Shown here: positions 7,459 to 16,561 of the stretch, piece after piece
Layout of the letters: the number at the start of each line of letters is the position of its first letter
How positions within the stretch are numbered: position 1 is the first letter of the stretch
Assembly (NCBI RefSeq): GCF_018131075.1
Contig: NZ_JAFCLS010000013.1
Location: 124,001 to 188,000, forward strand
Length of the DNA: 64,000 bases
Direction: 5' to 3'
Source: Bradyrhizobium sp. JYMT SZCCT0428
Lineage (GTDB): Bacteria; Pseudomonadota; Alphaproteobacteria; Rhizobiales; Xanthobacteraceae
The notes under the pieces: generated by a model
Seen by the model: only the letters and a program-made list of their open reading frames with translations
What the model was told of the DNA's origin: nothing
Database searches by the model: none
Translations under genes and position numbers: made by a program

Positions 7459-9834
7459 ATGCAAGATCACACGTCGCCGTCGTCGCTGGAAAACGCTATC
7501 GCAGTGCAAAAATACGGCGTCGGGCAGCCGGTCCGGCGCAAGGAAGACGACACGCTGGTCCGCGGCAAGGGTAAATACACCGATGATTTCAGCCTGCCGG
7601 GCCAGGCCTATGCCTGGATCGTGCGCTCCAGCCATGCCCATGGAATCATCCGCGGCATCGATATCAAGGCCGCGCGAACCATGCCGGGCGTGCTCGGCGC
7701 CTGGACCGGCCAGGACCTGGTGGCCGCCGGCTACAACCCCTTCACCTGCGGCCTGCCGCTGAAGAGCCGCGACGGCTCGCCGCTGCTGCAGACCAACCGC
7801 ATGGCCTTGGCGACCGACAAGGTGCGCTTCGTCGGCGATCCCGTGGCCTATGTCGTCGCCGAAACGCTGGCGCAGGCGCGCGATGCGGCGGAAGCCGTCG
7901 AGCTCGATATCGAGCCGCTGCCCGCGGTGACCAGTGCCGAGGAAGCCGCAAAGCCCGGCGCGCCGCAGCTCTACGATCACATCCCCAACAACACAGCGCT
8001 CGACTATCACTATGGCGATGCCGCGAAGATCGATGCGGCGTTCGCCGGCGCCGCGCATGTGACGAAGCTCGATATCGTCAACACCCGTGTCGCCGTGGTG
8101 TCGATGGAGCCGCGCGTGGCGCTGGCTTCCTACGACAAGGCCAGCGAGCGCTTCACTATCCAGGTGCCGACGCAGGGCGTTTCCGGCAACAAGGTCACGT
8201 TTGCAAAAATCCTGAACGTGCCGAACGACAAGGTTCGCATCCTGACCGCCAATGTCGGCGGCTCGTTCGGCATGAAGAACATGAACTATCCGGAATACAC
8301 CTGCATCGCGCATGCCTCGAAGGTGCTGGGCCGTCCGGTGAAGTGGACCGACGAGCGCTCGACCAGCTTCCTGTCCGACAGCCACGGCCGCGCGCAGACC
8401 ATGCATTGCGAACTGGCGCTGGATGCCGAGGGTAAATTTCTCGCCGTGCGTCTGAAAGGCTACGGCAATCTCGGCGCCTACATCACCGGCGTGGCGCCGG
8501 GCCCGCTGTCGCTCAACACCGCCAAGAACCTTGCAAGCGTCTATCGCACGCCGCTGCTCGGTGTCGACATCAAGACGGTGCTGACCAACACCACGCTGAT
8601 GGGCGCCTATCGCGGCGCCGGCCGGCCCGAGGCCAATTACTACATGGAGCGGCTGATCGACCGCGCCGCCGATGAGATGGGCATCAACCGGCTCACCCTG
8701 CGCAAGCGCAATTTCATCAAGCCGGCGCAACTGCCGTTCCCGGCGGCGTCCGGCGTCACCTATGACAGCGGCGATTTCCAGGGCGTGTTCGCCAAAGCGC
8801 TGGAATTGTCCGACCACGCCAATTTTGCGAAACGCAAAAAGGAAAGCAGGAAGCAGGGAAAACTGCGCGGTATCGCGGTCGGCTCCTATCTCGAAGTCAC
8901 GGCGCCGCCGAGCGGTGAACTCGGCAAGATCAATTTCGAGCCTAATGGTTCGGTGAAGCTCACCACAGGCACGCTCGATTACGGCCAGGGCCACGCCACG
9001 CCGTTCGCGCAGGTGCTGTCCGCCGAGCTCGGCGTTCCCTTCGAAAAGATCACGCTCGAGCAGGGCGACAGCGATCTCGTGCGCTTCGGCAACGGCACCG
9101 GCGGCTCGCGCTCGATCACCGCGACCGGCCAGGCCATCGTCGAAGCCGCGGCGCTCGTGGTCGCCAAGGGCAAGCAGGCGGCGGCGCATCTGATGGAAGC
9201 CAGCGAGGGCGACATCGAATTCGGCAATGGCCGCTTCACCATCGCCGGCACCGACCGCTCGATCGGCATCATGGAGCTGGCGCAGCGCCTGCGCGACGGC
9301 AAGGTGCCGGAGGGCGTGCCCGATACGCTCGACGTCGACCACGCCACCAAGGACACGCCGTCGACCTTCCCCAATGGCTGCCACGTCGCCGAAGTCGAGA
9401 TCGATCCCGACACCGGGGTTACGCAAATCGTGCGCTACACCGGGATCAGCGACTTCGGCACCATCGTCAATCCGATGATCGTCGACGGCCAGCTGCATGG
9501 CGGCGTCGCGCAAGGCATCGGCCAGGCGCTGATGGAGGAAGTGAGCTACGATTCCAGCGGCCAGCCGATCACCGGCTCGTTCATGGATTATGCGATGCCG
9601 CGCGCCGGCGACATCCCGCTGATGGCAACCGCCGATCACCCCTCGCCCGCCAAAACCAATCCTTTGGGCACCAAGGGCTGCGGCGAAGCCGGCTGCGCCG
9701 GCAGCCTCGCCTGCATCGTCAATGCTGTCATCGATGCGCTGTCGGAGTACGGCATTTCGCAGATCGATATGCCATTGACATCGGAACGCGTCTGGCGTGC
9801 GATCCAGGAGGCCAAGGCGAGGAAGGCGGCATAG
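7459..9834 (+). CDS. Xanthine dehydrogenase family molybdopterin-binding subunit
   Basis: A 791-residue catalytic subunit of a molybdenum hydroxylase (CO dehydrogenase large-subunit/aldehyde oxidase class), which hydroxylates aldehydes, heterocycles or similar substrates. Visible motifs: [24 protein letters not shown] at the N-terminus, GGSFGMK (about 267), [10 protein letters not shown] (about 381) and TKGCGEAG near residue 737, whose Glu is the catalytic base of the family. The usual [2Fe-2S] and FAD subunits are absent on both sides; instead a GlcD-type FAD oxidase follows at once. The start is the ATG before QDHTSPSS. Substrate unknown. Confidence 0.88.
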   Translation: MQDHTSPSSLENAIAVQKYGVGQPVRRKEDDTLVRGKGKYTDDFSLPGQAYAWIVRSSHAHGIIRGIDIKAARTMPGVLGAWTGQDLVAAGYNPFTCGLPLKSRDGSPLLQTNRMALATDKVRFVGDPVAYVVAETLAQARDAAEAVELDIEPLPAVTSAEEAAKPGAPQLYDHIPNNTALDYHYGDAAKIDAAFAGAAHVTKLDIVNTRVAVVSMEPRVALASYDKASERFTIQVPTQGVSGNKVTFAKILNVPNDKVRILTANVGGSFGMKNMNYPEYTCIAHASKVLGRPVKWTDERSTSFLSDSHGRAQTMHCELALDAEGKFLAVRLKGYGNLGAYITGVAPGPLSLNTAKNLASVYRTPLLGVDIKTVLTNTTLMGAYRGAGRPEANYYMERLIDRAADEMGINRLTLRKRNFIKPAQLPFPAASGVTYDSGDFQGVFAKALELSDHANFAKRKKESRKQGKLRGIAVGSYLEVTAPPSGELGKINFEPNGSVKLTTGTLDYGQGHATPFAQVLSAELGVPFEKITLEQGDSDLVRFGNGTGGSRSITATGQAIVEAAALVVAKGKQAAAHLMEASEGDIEFGNGRFTIAGTDRSIGIMELAQRLRDGKVPEGVPDTLDVDHATKDTPSTFPNGCHVAEVEIDPDTGVTQIVRYTGISDFGTIVNPMIVDGQLHGGVAQGIGQALMEEVSYDSSGQPITGSFMDYAMPRAGDIPLMATADHPSPAKTNPLGTKGCGEAGCAGSLACIVNAVIDALSEYGISQIDMPLTSERVWRAIQEAKARKAA

Positions 9835-9835
9835 G

Positions 9836-11224
9836 ATGCAACCAGCCATCATCGGTGAACTCCGCGCAGCGTTCGACGCCACAACGGTCCTGACCGGCGC
9901 CGATATCGATGCGCGCTATTACACCGATATAGCCGGCATCCCCGTCCCCCCGCCACTCGCGGTGATGCGGCCGCGCTCAACCGAGGACGTCTCGCGATTC
10001 CTGGCGATCTGTCACCGCGCGCGCGTAGCGGTCACGACCCAGGGCGGCATGACCGGACTCGTCGGCGCCACCATGCCGATGGCCGGCGAGATCGTGCTGT
10101 CGATGGAGCGCATGAACGCGATCGAGGAGGTCGATACCGGCGGCGGGGTCGTCATCGCCCAGGCCGCCGTGCCGCTGCAGCGCGTGCACGAGCGCGTCGC
10201 GCAGGACGGCTTCATGTACCCGCTCGATCTCGGCGCCCGCGGCAGCTGCACGATCGGCGGCAACATTTCGACCAATGCCGGCGGCAATCGGGTGATCCGC
10301 TATGGCATGACGCGCGATCTCGTGCTCGGGCTCGAAGCGGTGCTCGCTGACGGCACCGTGCTCAAGGGCGTGCGCAAATACATCAAGAACAACACCGGCA
10401 CCGACCTCAAGCAATTGTTCATCGGCACCGAAGGCACGCTCGGCGTGGTGACGCGCGCGGCATTGCGGATTTTCCCGGCTCCGGCCGAACAGCAGGTGGT
10501 GCTGTGCGCGCTGCCGAGCTTCGACAAGGTGCGGGCGATGCTCGACCTGGCGCGCAAGCGGCTTGGCGGCGAACTGACCGCGTTCGAGGTGATGTGGAAC
10601 AGCTATTACCGCCTTGTGACGCAGCTGGTGCGAGGCGTCGCCGCGCCACTGCCGGCCACCCATCCCTTCTATTTGCTGATGGAATCCTCGGGCAGCAATG
10701 CCGAGCGACTCCGCGCCGACGTTGAAAGTCTGCTCGAAGAGGCGCTGGGTGAAGGCATCATCCTCGATGCGATCATTGCCAATTCAGGTGCTTCTACAGC
10801 CTCCATCTGGCGGGTTCGCGATTCCAGCGTCGAACTCAGCCGGGCGACCGCGCCCACCGTCGGCTTCGACATCAGCCTCGCCATCGACCAGATGGAACCG
10901 TTCACGGAAGCCGTCGCAAAGGCGATCAAGGCGGTCGACAAGGACGCCTACACCATCGTGCTCGGGCATGTCGGCGACGGCAACCTGCACGTCAACACAA
11001 AATACTCGCCTCCGGCTGACAAGCATGAGGAGATGAAGAAGCTGGTGTTCGGCCTCACCAGCGAGTTCGGCGGTTCGATCTCGGCCGAGCACGGCATCGG
11101 CATCTCCAGGCGGCCCTATCTCAAGCTCAGCCGCACCGCGGAGGAGATCGAGACCATGCGCACTTTGAAGCGCGCGCTTGATCCGCATCACATCCTCAAT
11201 CCCGGTCGCGTCTTCGAGATGTGA
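9836..11224 (+). CDS. FAD-binding oxidase/dehydrogenase, GlcD/D-2-hydroxyacid type
   Basis: A 462-residue flavoprotein of the PCMH family oxidising 2-hydroxy acids such as D-lactate, glycolate or D-2-hydroxyglutarate. The FAD domain shows TTQGGMTGLVGA and GGNISTNAGGNRVIRYGMTRD; the C-terminal domain ends in AEHGIGISRRPYL and ALDPHHILNPGRVFEM, characteristic of the family. GHVGDGNLHVN carries the conserved His of the substrate/metal site. It begins one base after the stop of the molybdenum hydroxylase gene, so the two are almost certainly cotranscribed and may act on the same substrate chain. Confidence 0.88.
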   Translation: MQPAIIGELRAAFDATTVLTGADIDARYYTDIAGIPVPPPLAVMRPRSTEDVSRFLAICHRARVAVTTQGGMTGLVGATMPMAGEIVLSMERMNAIEEVDTGGGVVIAQAAVPLQRVHERVAQDGFMYPLDLGARGSCTIGGNISTNAGGNRVIRYGMTRDLVLGLEAVLADGTVLKGVRKYIKNNTGTDLKQLFIGTEGTLGVVTRAALRIFPAPAEQQVVLCALPSFDKVRAMLDLARKRLGGELTAFEVMWNSYYRLVTQLVRGVAAPLPATHPFYLLMESSGSNAERLRADVESLLEEALGEGIILDAIIANSGASTASIWRVRDSSVELSRATAPTVGFDISLAIDQMEPFTEAVAKAIKAVDKDAYTIVLGHVGDGNLHVNTKYSPPADKHEEMKKLVFGLTSEFGGSISAEHGIGISRRPYLKLSRTAEEIETMRTLKRALDPHHILNPGRVFEM

Positions 11225-11239
11225 ATATCTTGCCTTCCC

Positions 11240-11377
11240 CCTCGCCCCGCTCTTGCGGGGAGAGGGTTGGGGTGAGGGGCTGCTTCCACGCAGTTGGTGC
11301 GAATTGATGGACCTGTACCCCCTCACCCGGATTGCATCTGTGATGCAATCCGACCTCTCCCCGCAAGCGGGGCGAGG
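11240..11377. repeat. Intergenic palindromic repeat, CCTCGCCCCGC type
   Basis: End arms at 11240-11265 and 11354-11377 are inverted copies (CCTCGCCCCGC...GGGGAGAGG and CCTCTCCCC...GCGGGGCGAGG), each with its own small hairpin. It fills the gap between convergent genes and may act as a bidirectional terminator. Confidence 0.7.
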
Positions 11378-11386
11378 TGAAAAAAA

Positions 11387-11995
11387 TCAGGCGGCGAGCT
11401 TCAAAGCGCGCTCCAGGAGCTCCAGGCGGTCCTGGCCCCAGAAGATCTCGCCCGAGGGCAAGACGTAACTGGGCGCGCCGAACACGCCCGCCTTCAGGGC
11501 ATCCTGCGTATATTTCTCATAGAGCGCATCGAGTTCCGCATCCGATGGGCCGCCGGCCCGCAGCGCGGCGGCGTCGAGGCCGGCGCGTTGCGCTGATGAT
11601 GCCATCACCGCGGGGTCCGCAAACGATTCCTCGCGCTCCCAGATGGCGCGCGCCAGCTCCAGGGACAATTTATGGGCGTCCTTGCCCTGCAGCTTGGCTG
11701 CGATCACGAGGCGCGTCGCCGCCGTATCATCGCTGGGAAAGAACTTCGGCTCGACATTGAGCGGAAGTCCCCGCACCTCGCGCCAGCGCCTGAGCTCCAT
11801 CAGCCGGTAAGCCTGCCGCTGCGGCGAGCGCTTTGGCAGCGGCAGCCCGCCGGTCTGCTCGAAAATCGGGCCGAATTTGGCAGGCTTGACGTTGACTTCA
11901 GCGCCATAGCGCCGCGCAATCTCGGCGAACGGGCCGCTGCCCATATAGGTCCAGGGCGAGTTCAGCGACAGATAGTAGTCGATGGTGATGGCCAT
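11387..11995 (-). CDS. 2-hydroxychromene-2-carboxylate isomerase/DsbA-family oxidoreductase
   Basis: A 202-residue DsbA-fold protein of the kappa-class GST/HCCA isomerase group. The N-terminus ITIDYYLSLNSPWTYMGSG has the family Ser-Pro in place of the DsbA CXXC pair, and the C-terminus has GVFGAPSYVLPSGEIFWGQDRLELLERAL, including the cis-Pro loop GAPSYV. HCCA isomerases act in naphthalene-type ring breakdown with glutathione; here the substrate is unknown. The start at 11995 lies two bases after the stop of the upstream MaoC-like gene, indicating one operon. Confidence 0.8.
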   Translation of the reverse strand: MAITIDYYLSLNSPWTYMGSGPFAEIARRYGAEVNVKPAKFGPIFEQTGGLPLPKRSPQRQAYRLMELRRWREVRGLPLNVEPKFFPSDDTAATRLVIAAKLQGKDAHKLSLELARAIWEREESFADPAVMASSAQRAGLDAAALRAGGPSDAELDALYEKYTQDALKAGVFGAPSYVLPSGEIFWGQDRLELLERALKLAA

Positions 11996-11997
11996 GA

Positions 11998-12798
11998 TTA
12001 CGCCGCCACCTGTTCGCGCGGCCGGTAGATCGCGGTGTGGTGGCAATGCGCCAGCGGCGTCTTGCCGTTGGCGACCACCAGCGCGTCGAGTTCGACGAAA
12101 CGGTGCCCCTTCTTGTCGTAATTGCCGATCACTTTGGCGCGCGCGGTCAATTCATCGCCGATGCGGGCCGCGGACAGCAGCTGCATCCTTGTGCCGACAT
12201 GAATCCATGGACCCATGATGGCGTTGTCGACCAGCACCATGTTCATCACCCGCGGCAGCAGGCCGGGGTGGCCGAGTCCTTCCTGCGCGTAGATCGCATC
12301 GGTTTCGCGAATATCCGCCAGATATTGTTTTGCCGCGTCCGTCGCCCAGGTGCGCGGCGCCGCGCCCAGCCATTTCCCCAGTGCATAGGACGACGCATCG
12401 ACCGGCTTGCGCTCGCCCACCGCCGCAACGTCGACAAAGGCGGAAAGGGAGAATGATGGCGCTGCCGCCGGCAGCGACGCCGTGCCGGTGGCACAAACAT
12501 CTCCCCGGCTCTCGACCTCGATCTCAAGCACGCCGTTGCTTTCCTCGCCCATGACATCGGCCTGCTCGCCGTCATAGACCGGCTTGACGAAGCGGGTTTC
12601 GATCAGGCCACGCTCGAGAAAGGCCCGGCCCCATTTTGCGACCGGCAGGTGCATCATGTAGGCCATGACATCGACACCGGGCACCAGACCGCCGCTAAAA
12701 CCATAGCGCTTCGCCACCGTGTCATCGTGCATCTTGTTCTCGGAATGCTTCGAAGTGTTATAGGCCGAGACGCGATACGGCCCGATCCGGCTTGTCAT
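11998..12798 (-). CDS. MaoC/hotdog-like acyl dehydratase family protein
   Basis: A 266-residue protein with a conserved segment [21 protein letters not shown] near the N-terminus and a C-terminal half resembling a hotdog thioesterase/dehydratase ([41 protein letters not shown]). It looks like a two-hotdog MaoC-like protein, but I cannot name the substrate. The start at 12798 (MTSRIGPY) is chosen over the ATG six bases upstream because AGAGGA is then about 8 bases away. A sigma-54-like promoter lies upstream at 12842-12857. It leads the operon with the DsbA-fold isomerase. Confidence 0.6.
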   Translation of the reverse strand: MTSRIGPYRVSAYNTSKHSENKMHDDTVAKRYGFSGGLVPGVDVMAYMMHLPVAKWGRAFLERGLIETRFVKPVYDGEQADVMGEESNGVLEIEVESRGDVCATGTASLPAAAPSFSLSAFVDVAAVGERKPVDASSYALGKWLGAAPRTWATDAAKQYLADIRETDAIYAQEGLGHPGLLPRVMNMVLVDNAIMGPWIHVGTRMQLLSAARIGDELTARAKVIGNYDKKGHRFVELDALVVANGKTPLAHCHHTAIYRPREQVAA

Positions 12799-12841
12799 GC
12801 CCATTTCCTCTATTTTCTTGTTGTTTCCGGGCGTTATCGTA

Positions 12842-12857
12842 CGCAAAGAAAGTGCCG
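12842..12857 (-). promoter_or_regulatory. Possible sigma-54 promoter of the MaoC-like/isomerase operon
   Basis: On the minus strand CGGCAC, five bases, TTTGC... reads CGGCACTTTCTTTGCG, with GG and GC spaced as in RpoN promoters; only the first T of TGGCAC differs. The predicted start is near 12831, about 33 bases before the ATG. Confidence 0.4.
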
Positions 12858-12964
12858 TGGCAAGCGTGTTCCCCGGCCTGTTTTCCTCGCATTTTTCCGC
12901 CCCATGGAGTACCACGCGCGGACGAGACGACGAGACCGAATCCACCCCCAATATACCGACTGAA

Positions 12965-13459
12965 GTGCCTGACTTGAATCCACCCCGCATCTATGTCGAC
13001 GCCGACGCCTGCCCGGTCAAGGACGAGATCTATAAGGTCGCGAGCCGGCACGGCCTGCCCGTCAGCGTGGTCGCGGGCAATTTCATCCGCGTGCCGCAGG
13101 ATCCGCTGATCGAGCGGATCGCCGCCGGCGCCGGGATGGATGCCGCCGACGACTGGATCGCGGAACGCGCCGGCAAAGGCGATATCGTCATCACCTCCGA
13201 TATTCCGCTGGCGAGCCGTTGCGTGAAGGCCGGCGCCGAGGTGCTGGCACCGAACGGCAAGCCGTTCACCGAACAATCGATCGGCATGACGCTCGCGGTA
13301 CGCAATTTGATGACCGACCTGCGCTCATCAGGTGAAGTGACGGGCGGCCCGAGATCCTTTGCGCCGCGCGACCGCTCGGCGTTCCTCTCCGCGCTCGACC
13401 AGACCATCCGGCGCATCCAGCGTCAGCGGGCTTTGCCGCCTGCGCCGAACCAGAATTGA
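12965..13459 (+). CDS. YaiI/YqxD family (DUF188) protein
   Basis: A protein of about 164 residues of the DUF188 family, a PIN-like small protein of unknown role. Family signatures are [18 protein letters not shown] at the N-terminus, [15 protein letters not shown] in the middle and [11 protein letters not shown] near the end; the Asp residues fit a metal site. No ATG lies near the conserved start, so GTG at 12965 is taken, with TTG at 12974 as an alternative; neither has a strong ribosome site. It is divergent from the MaoC-like gene and eight bases ahead of the ABC-F gene. Confidence 0.85.
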   Translation: MPDLNPPRIYVDADACPVKDEIYKVASRHGLPVSVVAGNFIRVPQDPLIERIAAGAGMDAADDWIAERAGKGDIVITSDIPLASRCVKAGAEVLAPNGKPFTEQSIGMTLAVRNLMTDLRSSGEVTGGPRSFAPRDRSAFLSALDQTIRRIQRQRALPPAPNQN

Positions 13460-13467
13460 GCTGAACG

Positions 13468-15279
13468 ATGCCGCCGCCGCTGATCCAGTTGAAAGATATC
13501 GCGCTGACCTTTGGCGGCACGCCGCTGTTGTCGGGCGTGGAGCTATCGGTGTCGACGGCCGAGCGCGTGTGCCTGATTGGCCGCAACGGTTCCGGCAAAT
13601 CGACGCTGCTGAAGATCGCCGCAGGGCTCGTCGAGCCCGACAGCGGCAGCCGCTTCGTGCAGCCCGGCGCCACCATCCGCTATCTGCCGCAGGAGCCTGA
13701 TTTCGGCACGCACAAGACGACGCTGGCCTATGTTGAGGCCGGCCTCAATCCGGGCGACGACCATTATCAGGCGCGCTATCTCATCGAGCAACTGGGCTTG
13801 AGCGGCGATGAAGATCCCGCCCATGTCTCGGGCGGCGAAGCCCGCCGTGCCGCGCTGGCGCGGGTGCTGGCGCCCGCCCCCGACATTCTGCTGCTGGACG
13901 AGCCGACCAACCATCTCGATCTGACCACCATCGAATGGCTGGAAGGCGAGCTGGAGAGCCGCCGCTGTGCGCTCGTGATCATCAGCCATGACCGCCGCTT
14001 CCTCTCGAACCTGTCGCGCTCCACCGCCTGGCTCGACCGCGGCCAGATCAAGCAGATCGACCGCGGCTTTTCCGCATTCGAGGCCTGGCGCGACGAAGTG
14101 CTGGCCGAGGAAGAGCGCGACCAGCACAAGCTCGACCGCAAGATCGTCAATGAAGAGCACTGGCTGCGCTACGGCGTTTCCGGCCGCCGCAAGCGCAACG
14201 TCAAGCGGCTCGGCAATCTGCATGCGCTGCGCGACCAGCGGCGGACCTATCGCGGCGCCACCGGCAATGCCAGCCTCGCCGCCGCCGAAGCGGACAAGTC
14301 GGGCAAGCTGGTGATCGAGGCCAAGAACATCGGCAAATCCTTTGGCGACCGCAAGATCGTCGAGGGCTTCTCGATCCGGGTGCAACGCGGCGACCGCATC
14401 GGCATCGTCGGGCCCAACGGCGCCGGCAAGACCACGCTCATTGACATGCTGACCGGCGGCAGCCAGCCCGACAGCGGCACGATCCGGCTCGGCGCCAATA
14501 TCGAGATGGCGACGCTGGACCAGCACCGCGAAAGCCTAGACCCCAAATCGACGCTGGCCGATGCCCTGACCGGGGGCGGCAGCGACCACGTCATGATCGG
14601 CGGCAAGCCGAAGCATGTCGTCAGCTACATGAAGGACTTCTTGTTCGCGCAGGAGCAGATGCGCACGCCGCTGGAGGTGCTGTCCGGCGGCGAACGCGGG
14701 CGGCTGATGCTGGCGCGCTCGCTGGCCAAGGCATCCAACTTGCTGGTGCTGGACGAGCCGACCAACGATCTCGACCTCGAAACCCTCGACGTGCTCGAGG
14801 AAATGCTCGGTGATTACGAAGGCACCGTGATCCTGATCAGCCATGACCGCGATTTCCTCGATCGCGTCGTGACCTCGGTGATCGCGCCCGAAGGCGACGG
14901 AAACTGGATCGAATATGCCGGCGGCTACACCGACATGCTGGCGCAGCGCGGCGCGGATCTGAAACGTGAGGCAGTGAAAGCCGCCGACGAAAAGCGGGAA
15001 GCAAGGGTCGCCGCTGGATCGCCCCAGGCCGGACCGAAACGACGCCTGAACTTCAACGAAAAGCACGCGCTGGAAACGCTGCCCAAGACCATGGCAAAGC
15101 TGCAAGCCGAGATTGCCAAGCAGCAGCGCATCCTTGACGATACCGATCTCTACAAGAAGAACCGCAAGAAGTTTGATTCCGCCTCCGATGCGCTTACAAA
15201 GGCGCAGAAGGAATTGCAGGAAGCCGAGGACAAGTGGCTGGAACTTGAAGTGCTTCGGGAAGAAATTGAGCAGGCTTGA
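13468..15279 (+). CDS. ABC-F family ATPase (Uup-like)
   Basis: A 603-residue cytoplasmic protein with two ABC ATPase domains and no membrane segments. Domain 1 has Walker A GRNGSGKST (38-46), signature VSGGEARRAALARVL and Walker B ILLLDEPTNHLDL; domain 2 has GPNGAGKTT (about 315), LSGGERGRLMLARSL and LLVLDEPTNDLDLET. The C-terminal 100 residues are charged and coiled-coil-like, as in Uup. ABC-F proteins act on the ribosome; Uup is linked to precise excision and DNA or ribosome functions. It starts 8 bases after the DUF188 gene. Confidence 0.9.
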   Translation: MPPPLIQLKDIALTFGGTPLLSGVELSVSTAERVCLIGRNGSGKSTLLKIAAGLVEPDSGSRFVQPGATIRYLPQEPDFGTHKTTLAYVEAGLNPGDDHYQARYLIEQLGLSGDEDPAHVSGGEARRAALARVLAPAPDILLLDEPTNHLDLTTIEWLEGELESRRCALVIISHDRRFLSNLSRSTAWLDRGQIKQIDRGFSAFEAWRDEVLAEEERDQHKLDRKIVNEEHWLRYGVSGRRKRNVKRLGNLHALRDQRRTYRGATGNASLAAAEADKSGKLVIEAKNIGKSFGDRKIVEGFSIRVQRGDRIGIVGPNGAGKTTLIDMLTGGSQPDSGTIRLGANIEMATLDQHRESLDPKSTLADALTGGGSDHVMIGGKPKHVVSYMKDFLFAQEQMRTPLEVLSGGERGRLMLARSLAKASNLLVLDEPTNDLDLETLDVLEEMLGDYEGTVILISHDRDFLDRVVTSVIAPEGDGNWIEYAGGYTDMLAQRGADLKREAVKAADEKREARVAAGSPQAGPKRRLNFNEKHALETLPKTMAKLQAEIAKQQRILDDTDLYKKNRKKFDSASDALTKAQKELQEAEDKWLELEVLREEIEQA

Positions 15280-15281
15280 TG

Positions 15282-15365
15282 CGTAGGATGGGTAGAGCGC
15301 AGCGAAACCCATCATGCCCAATGGATAGTGTTTGATGGGTTTCGCTTCGCTCTACCCATCCTACG
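15282..15365. repeat. Intergenic palindromic repeat, GTAGGATGGGTAGAGCG type, copy 1
   Basis: Arms of 33 bases at 15282-15314 and 15333-15365 are inverted copies with a single mismatch and an 18-base loop. It begins three bases after the ABC-F stop and ends two bases before the ribosome site of the next gene. Confidence 0.9.
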
Positions 15366-15378
15366 AAAGAGGACTCCC

Positions 15379-16458
15379 ATGACCACACCCCTCGCCGCCA
15401 AGATCGCCCGTGAATACGGCACACCCGCCGCCGTGATCGACATGGACCGGGTCGAGCGCAACATCGCGCGGATCCAGGCGGCTTGCGATGCCGCAGGCGT
15501 CGCCAACCGGCCTCATATCAAGACCCACAAGAGCCCGCTGCTCGCGACCATGCAGATCAAGGCCGGCGCCAAGGGCATCACCTGCCAGAAGCTCGGTGAA
15601 GCCGAAGTGATGGCCGACGCCGGCATCGACGACATCCTGATCAGCTACAATCTGATCGGCGAGGAGAAGATGGCCCGGCTCGGCGCGCTGCAAGGCAAGG
15701 CTCATATGACGGTAGCGTGCGACAATTCCGTCGTGGTCGCAGGGTTGCCGCAGGCGGCCGCTGCATCCGGCAGGCCGCTCTCGGTGGTGGTCGAATGCGA
15801 TACCGGGCGCAAGCGCGCCGGCGTCGAGACGCCTGCCGAAGCCATTGCGCTCGCGCGCGAGATCGCAGCGTCAAAAGGGCTGAAATTCGCCGGCTTCATG
15901 CTGTACCCGACAGAAACCGGCTGGGCGGAAGCGCAGAAGTTCTTTGACGAGGCGCTGGCCGGCGTGCGCGCGCTTGGCCTCGACGCGACGATGGTCTCGA
16001 CCGGCGGCTCGCCGAACATGAAGAACGTCGGCAAACTCAAGGGCGCCACCGAGCATCGGCCCGGCACCTACATCTACAACGACCGCATGCAGGTCGCCGC
16101 CGGCGTCGCCGGCTGGGACGATTGCGCGCTCAACATCTATTCGACGGTCGTCAGCCGCGCCGGCCCGGATCGCGGCATTCTCGATGCCGGCTCCAAGACA
16201 CTGACGTCCGACACCGGCGGGCTCGAAGGCCACGGCCTGATCATCGAGCATCCCGAGGCCAAGATCGCGCGTTTTGCCGAAGAGCATGGCTTTCTCGACC
16301 TTACCCGCAGCAATACACGCCCGAACGTCGGCGACGTCGTACGCATCGTGCCCAACCACGTCTGCGTCGTCGTCAACATGATGGACGAAGTGGTGATGGT
16401 GCGCGGCGAGGAGATTCTTGGGACGCTGCCGGTGGCGGCGCGGGGGAAGCTGCGGTAG
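15379..16458 (+). CDS. D-threonine aldolase / D-serine dehydratase-like PLP enzyme (DSD1 family)
   Basis: A 359-residue PLP enzyme of the alanine-racemase-like fold. The N-terminus has GTPAAVIDMDRVERN and RPHIKTHKSP, whose Lys is the PLP-binding residue in this family; GITCQKLGEAEVMADAGIDDILI follows. The C-terminal domain has DAGSKTLTSD and GDVVRIVPNHVCVVVNMMDEV, with the His-x-Cys metal pair of DSD1-type enzymes. Likely reaction: cleavage of D-3-hydroxyamino acids to glycine plus aldehyde, or D-serine dehydration. The ATG at 15379 follows AGAGGA. It is flanked by two copies of the same palindromic repeat. Confidence 0.85.
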   Translation: MTTPLAAKIAREYGTPAAVIDMDRVERNIARIQAACDAAGVANRPHIKTHKSPLLATMQIKAGAKGITCQKLGEAEVMADAGIDDILISYNLIGEEKMARLGALQGKAHMTVACDNSVVVAGLPQAAAASGRPLSVVVECDTGRKRAGVETPAEAIALAREIAASKGLKFAGFMLYPTETGWAEAQKFFDEALAGVRALGLDATMVSTGGSPNMKNVGKLKGATEHRPGTYIYNDRMQVAAGVAGWDDCALNIYSTVVSRAGPDRGILDAGSKTLTSDTGGLEGHGLIIEHPEAKIARFAEEHGFLDLTRSNTRPNVGDVVRIVPNHVCVVVNMMDEVVMVRGEEILGTLPVAARGKLR

Positions 16459-16474
16459 TTGCCGGTCAGCAGTC

Positions 16475-16561
16475 CGTAGGATGGGTAGAGCGGAGCGAAA
16501 CCCATCCTCTATCCCGATGACGTGATGTGATGGGTTTCGCTTACGCTCCACCCATCGTACG
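16475..16561. repeat. Intergenic palindromic repeat, GTAGGATGGGTAGAGCG type, copy 2
   Basis: Same family as 15282-15365, with ends CGTAGGATGGGTAGAGCGGA and the inverted GCTCCACCCATCGTACG. Its right 21 bases overlap the 3' end of the flavoprotein gene on the minus strand. Confidence 0.85.

Noticed and set aside
7309..9882. A long minus-strand reading frame of more than 850 codons
   Set aside because: It lies antisense to the molybdenum hydroxylase gene; its protein is His/Arg-rich and has no domain. It arises from the GC bias at third codon positions.
13543..14526. A minus-strand reading frame of 327 codons over the ABC-F gene
   Set aside because: Antisense shadow of two Walker-motif domains; no start context and no family.
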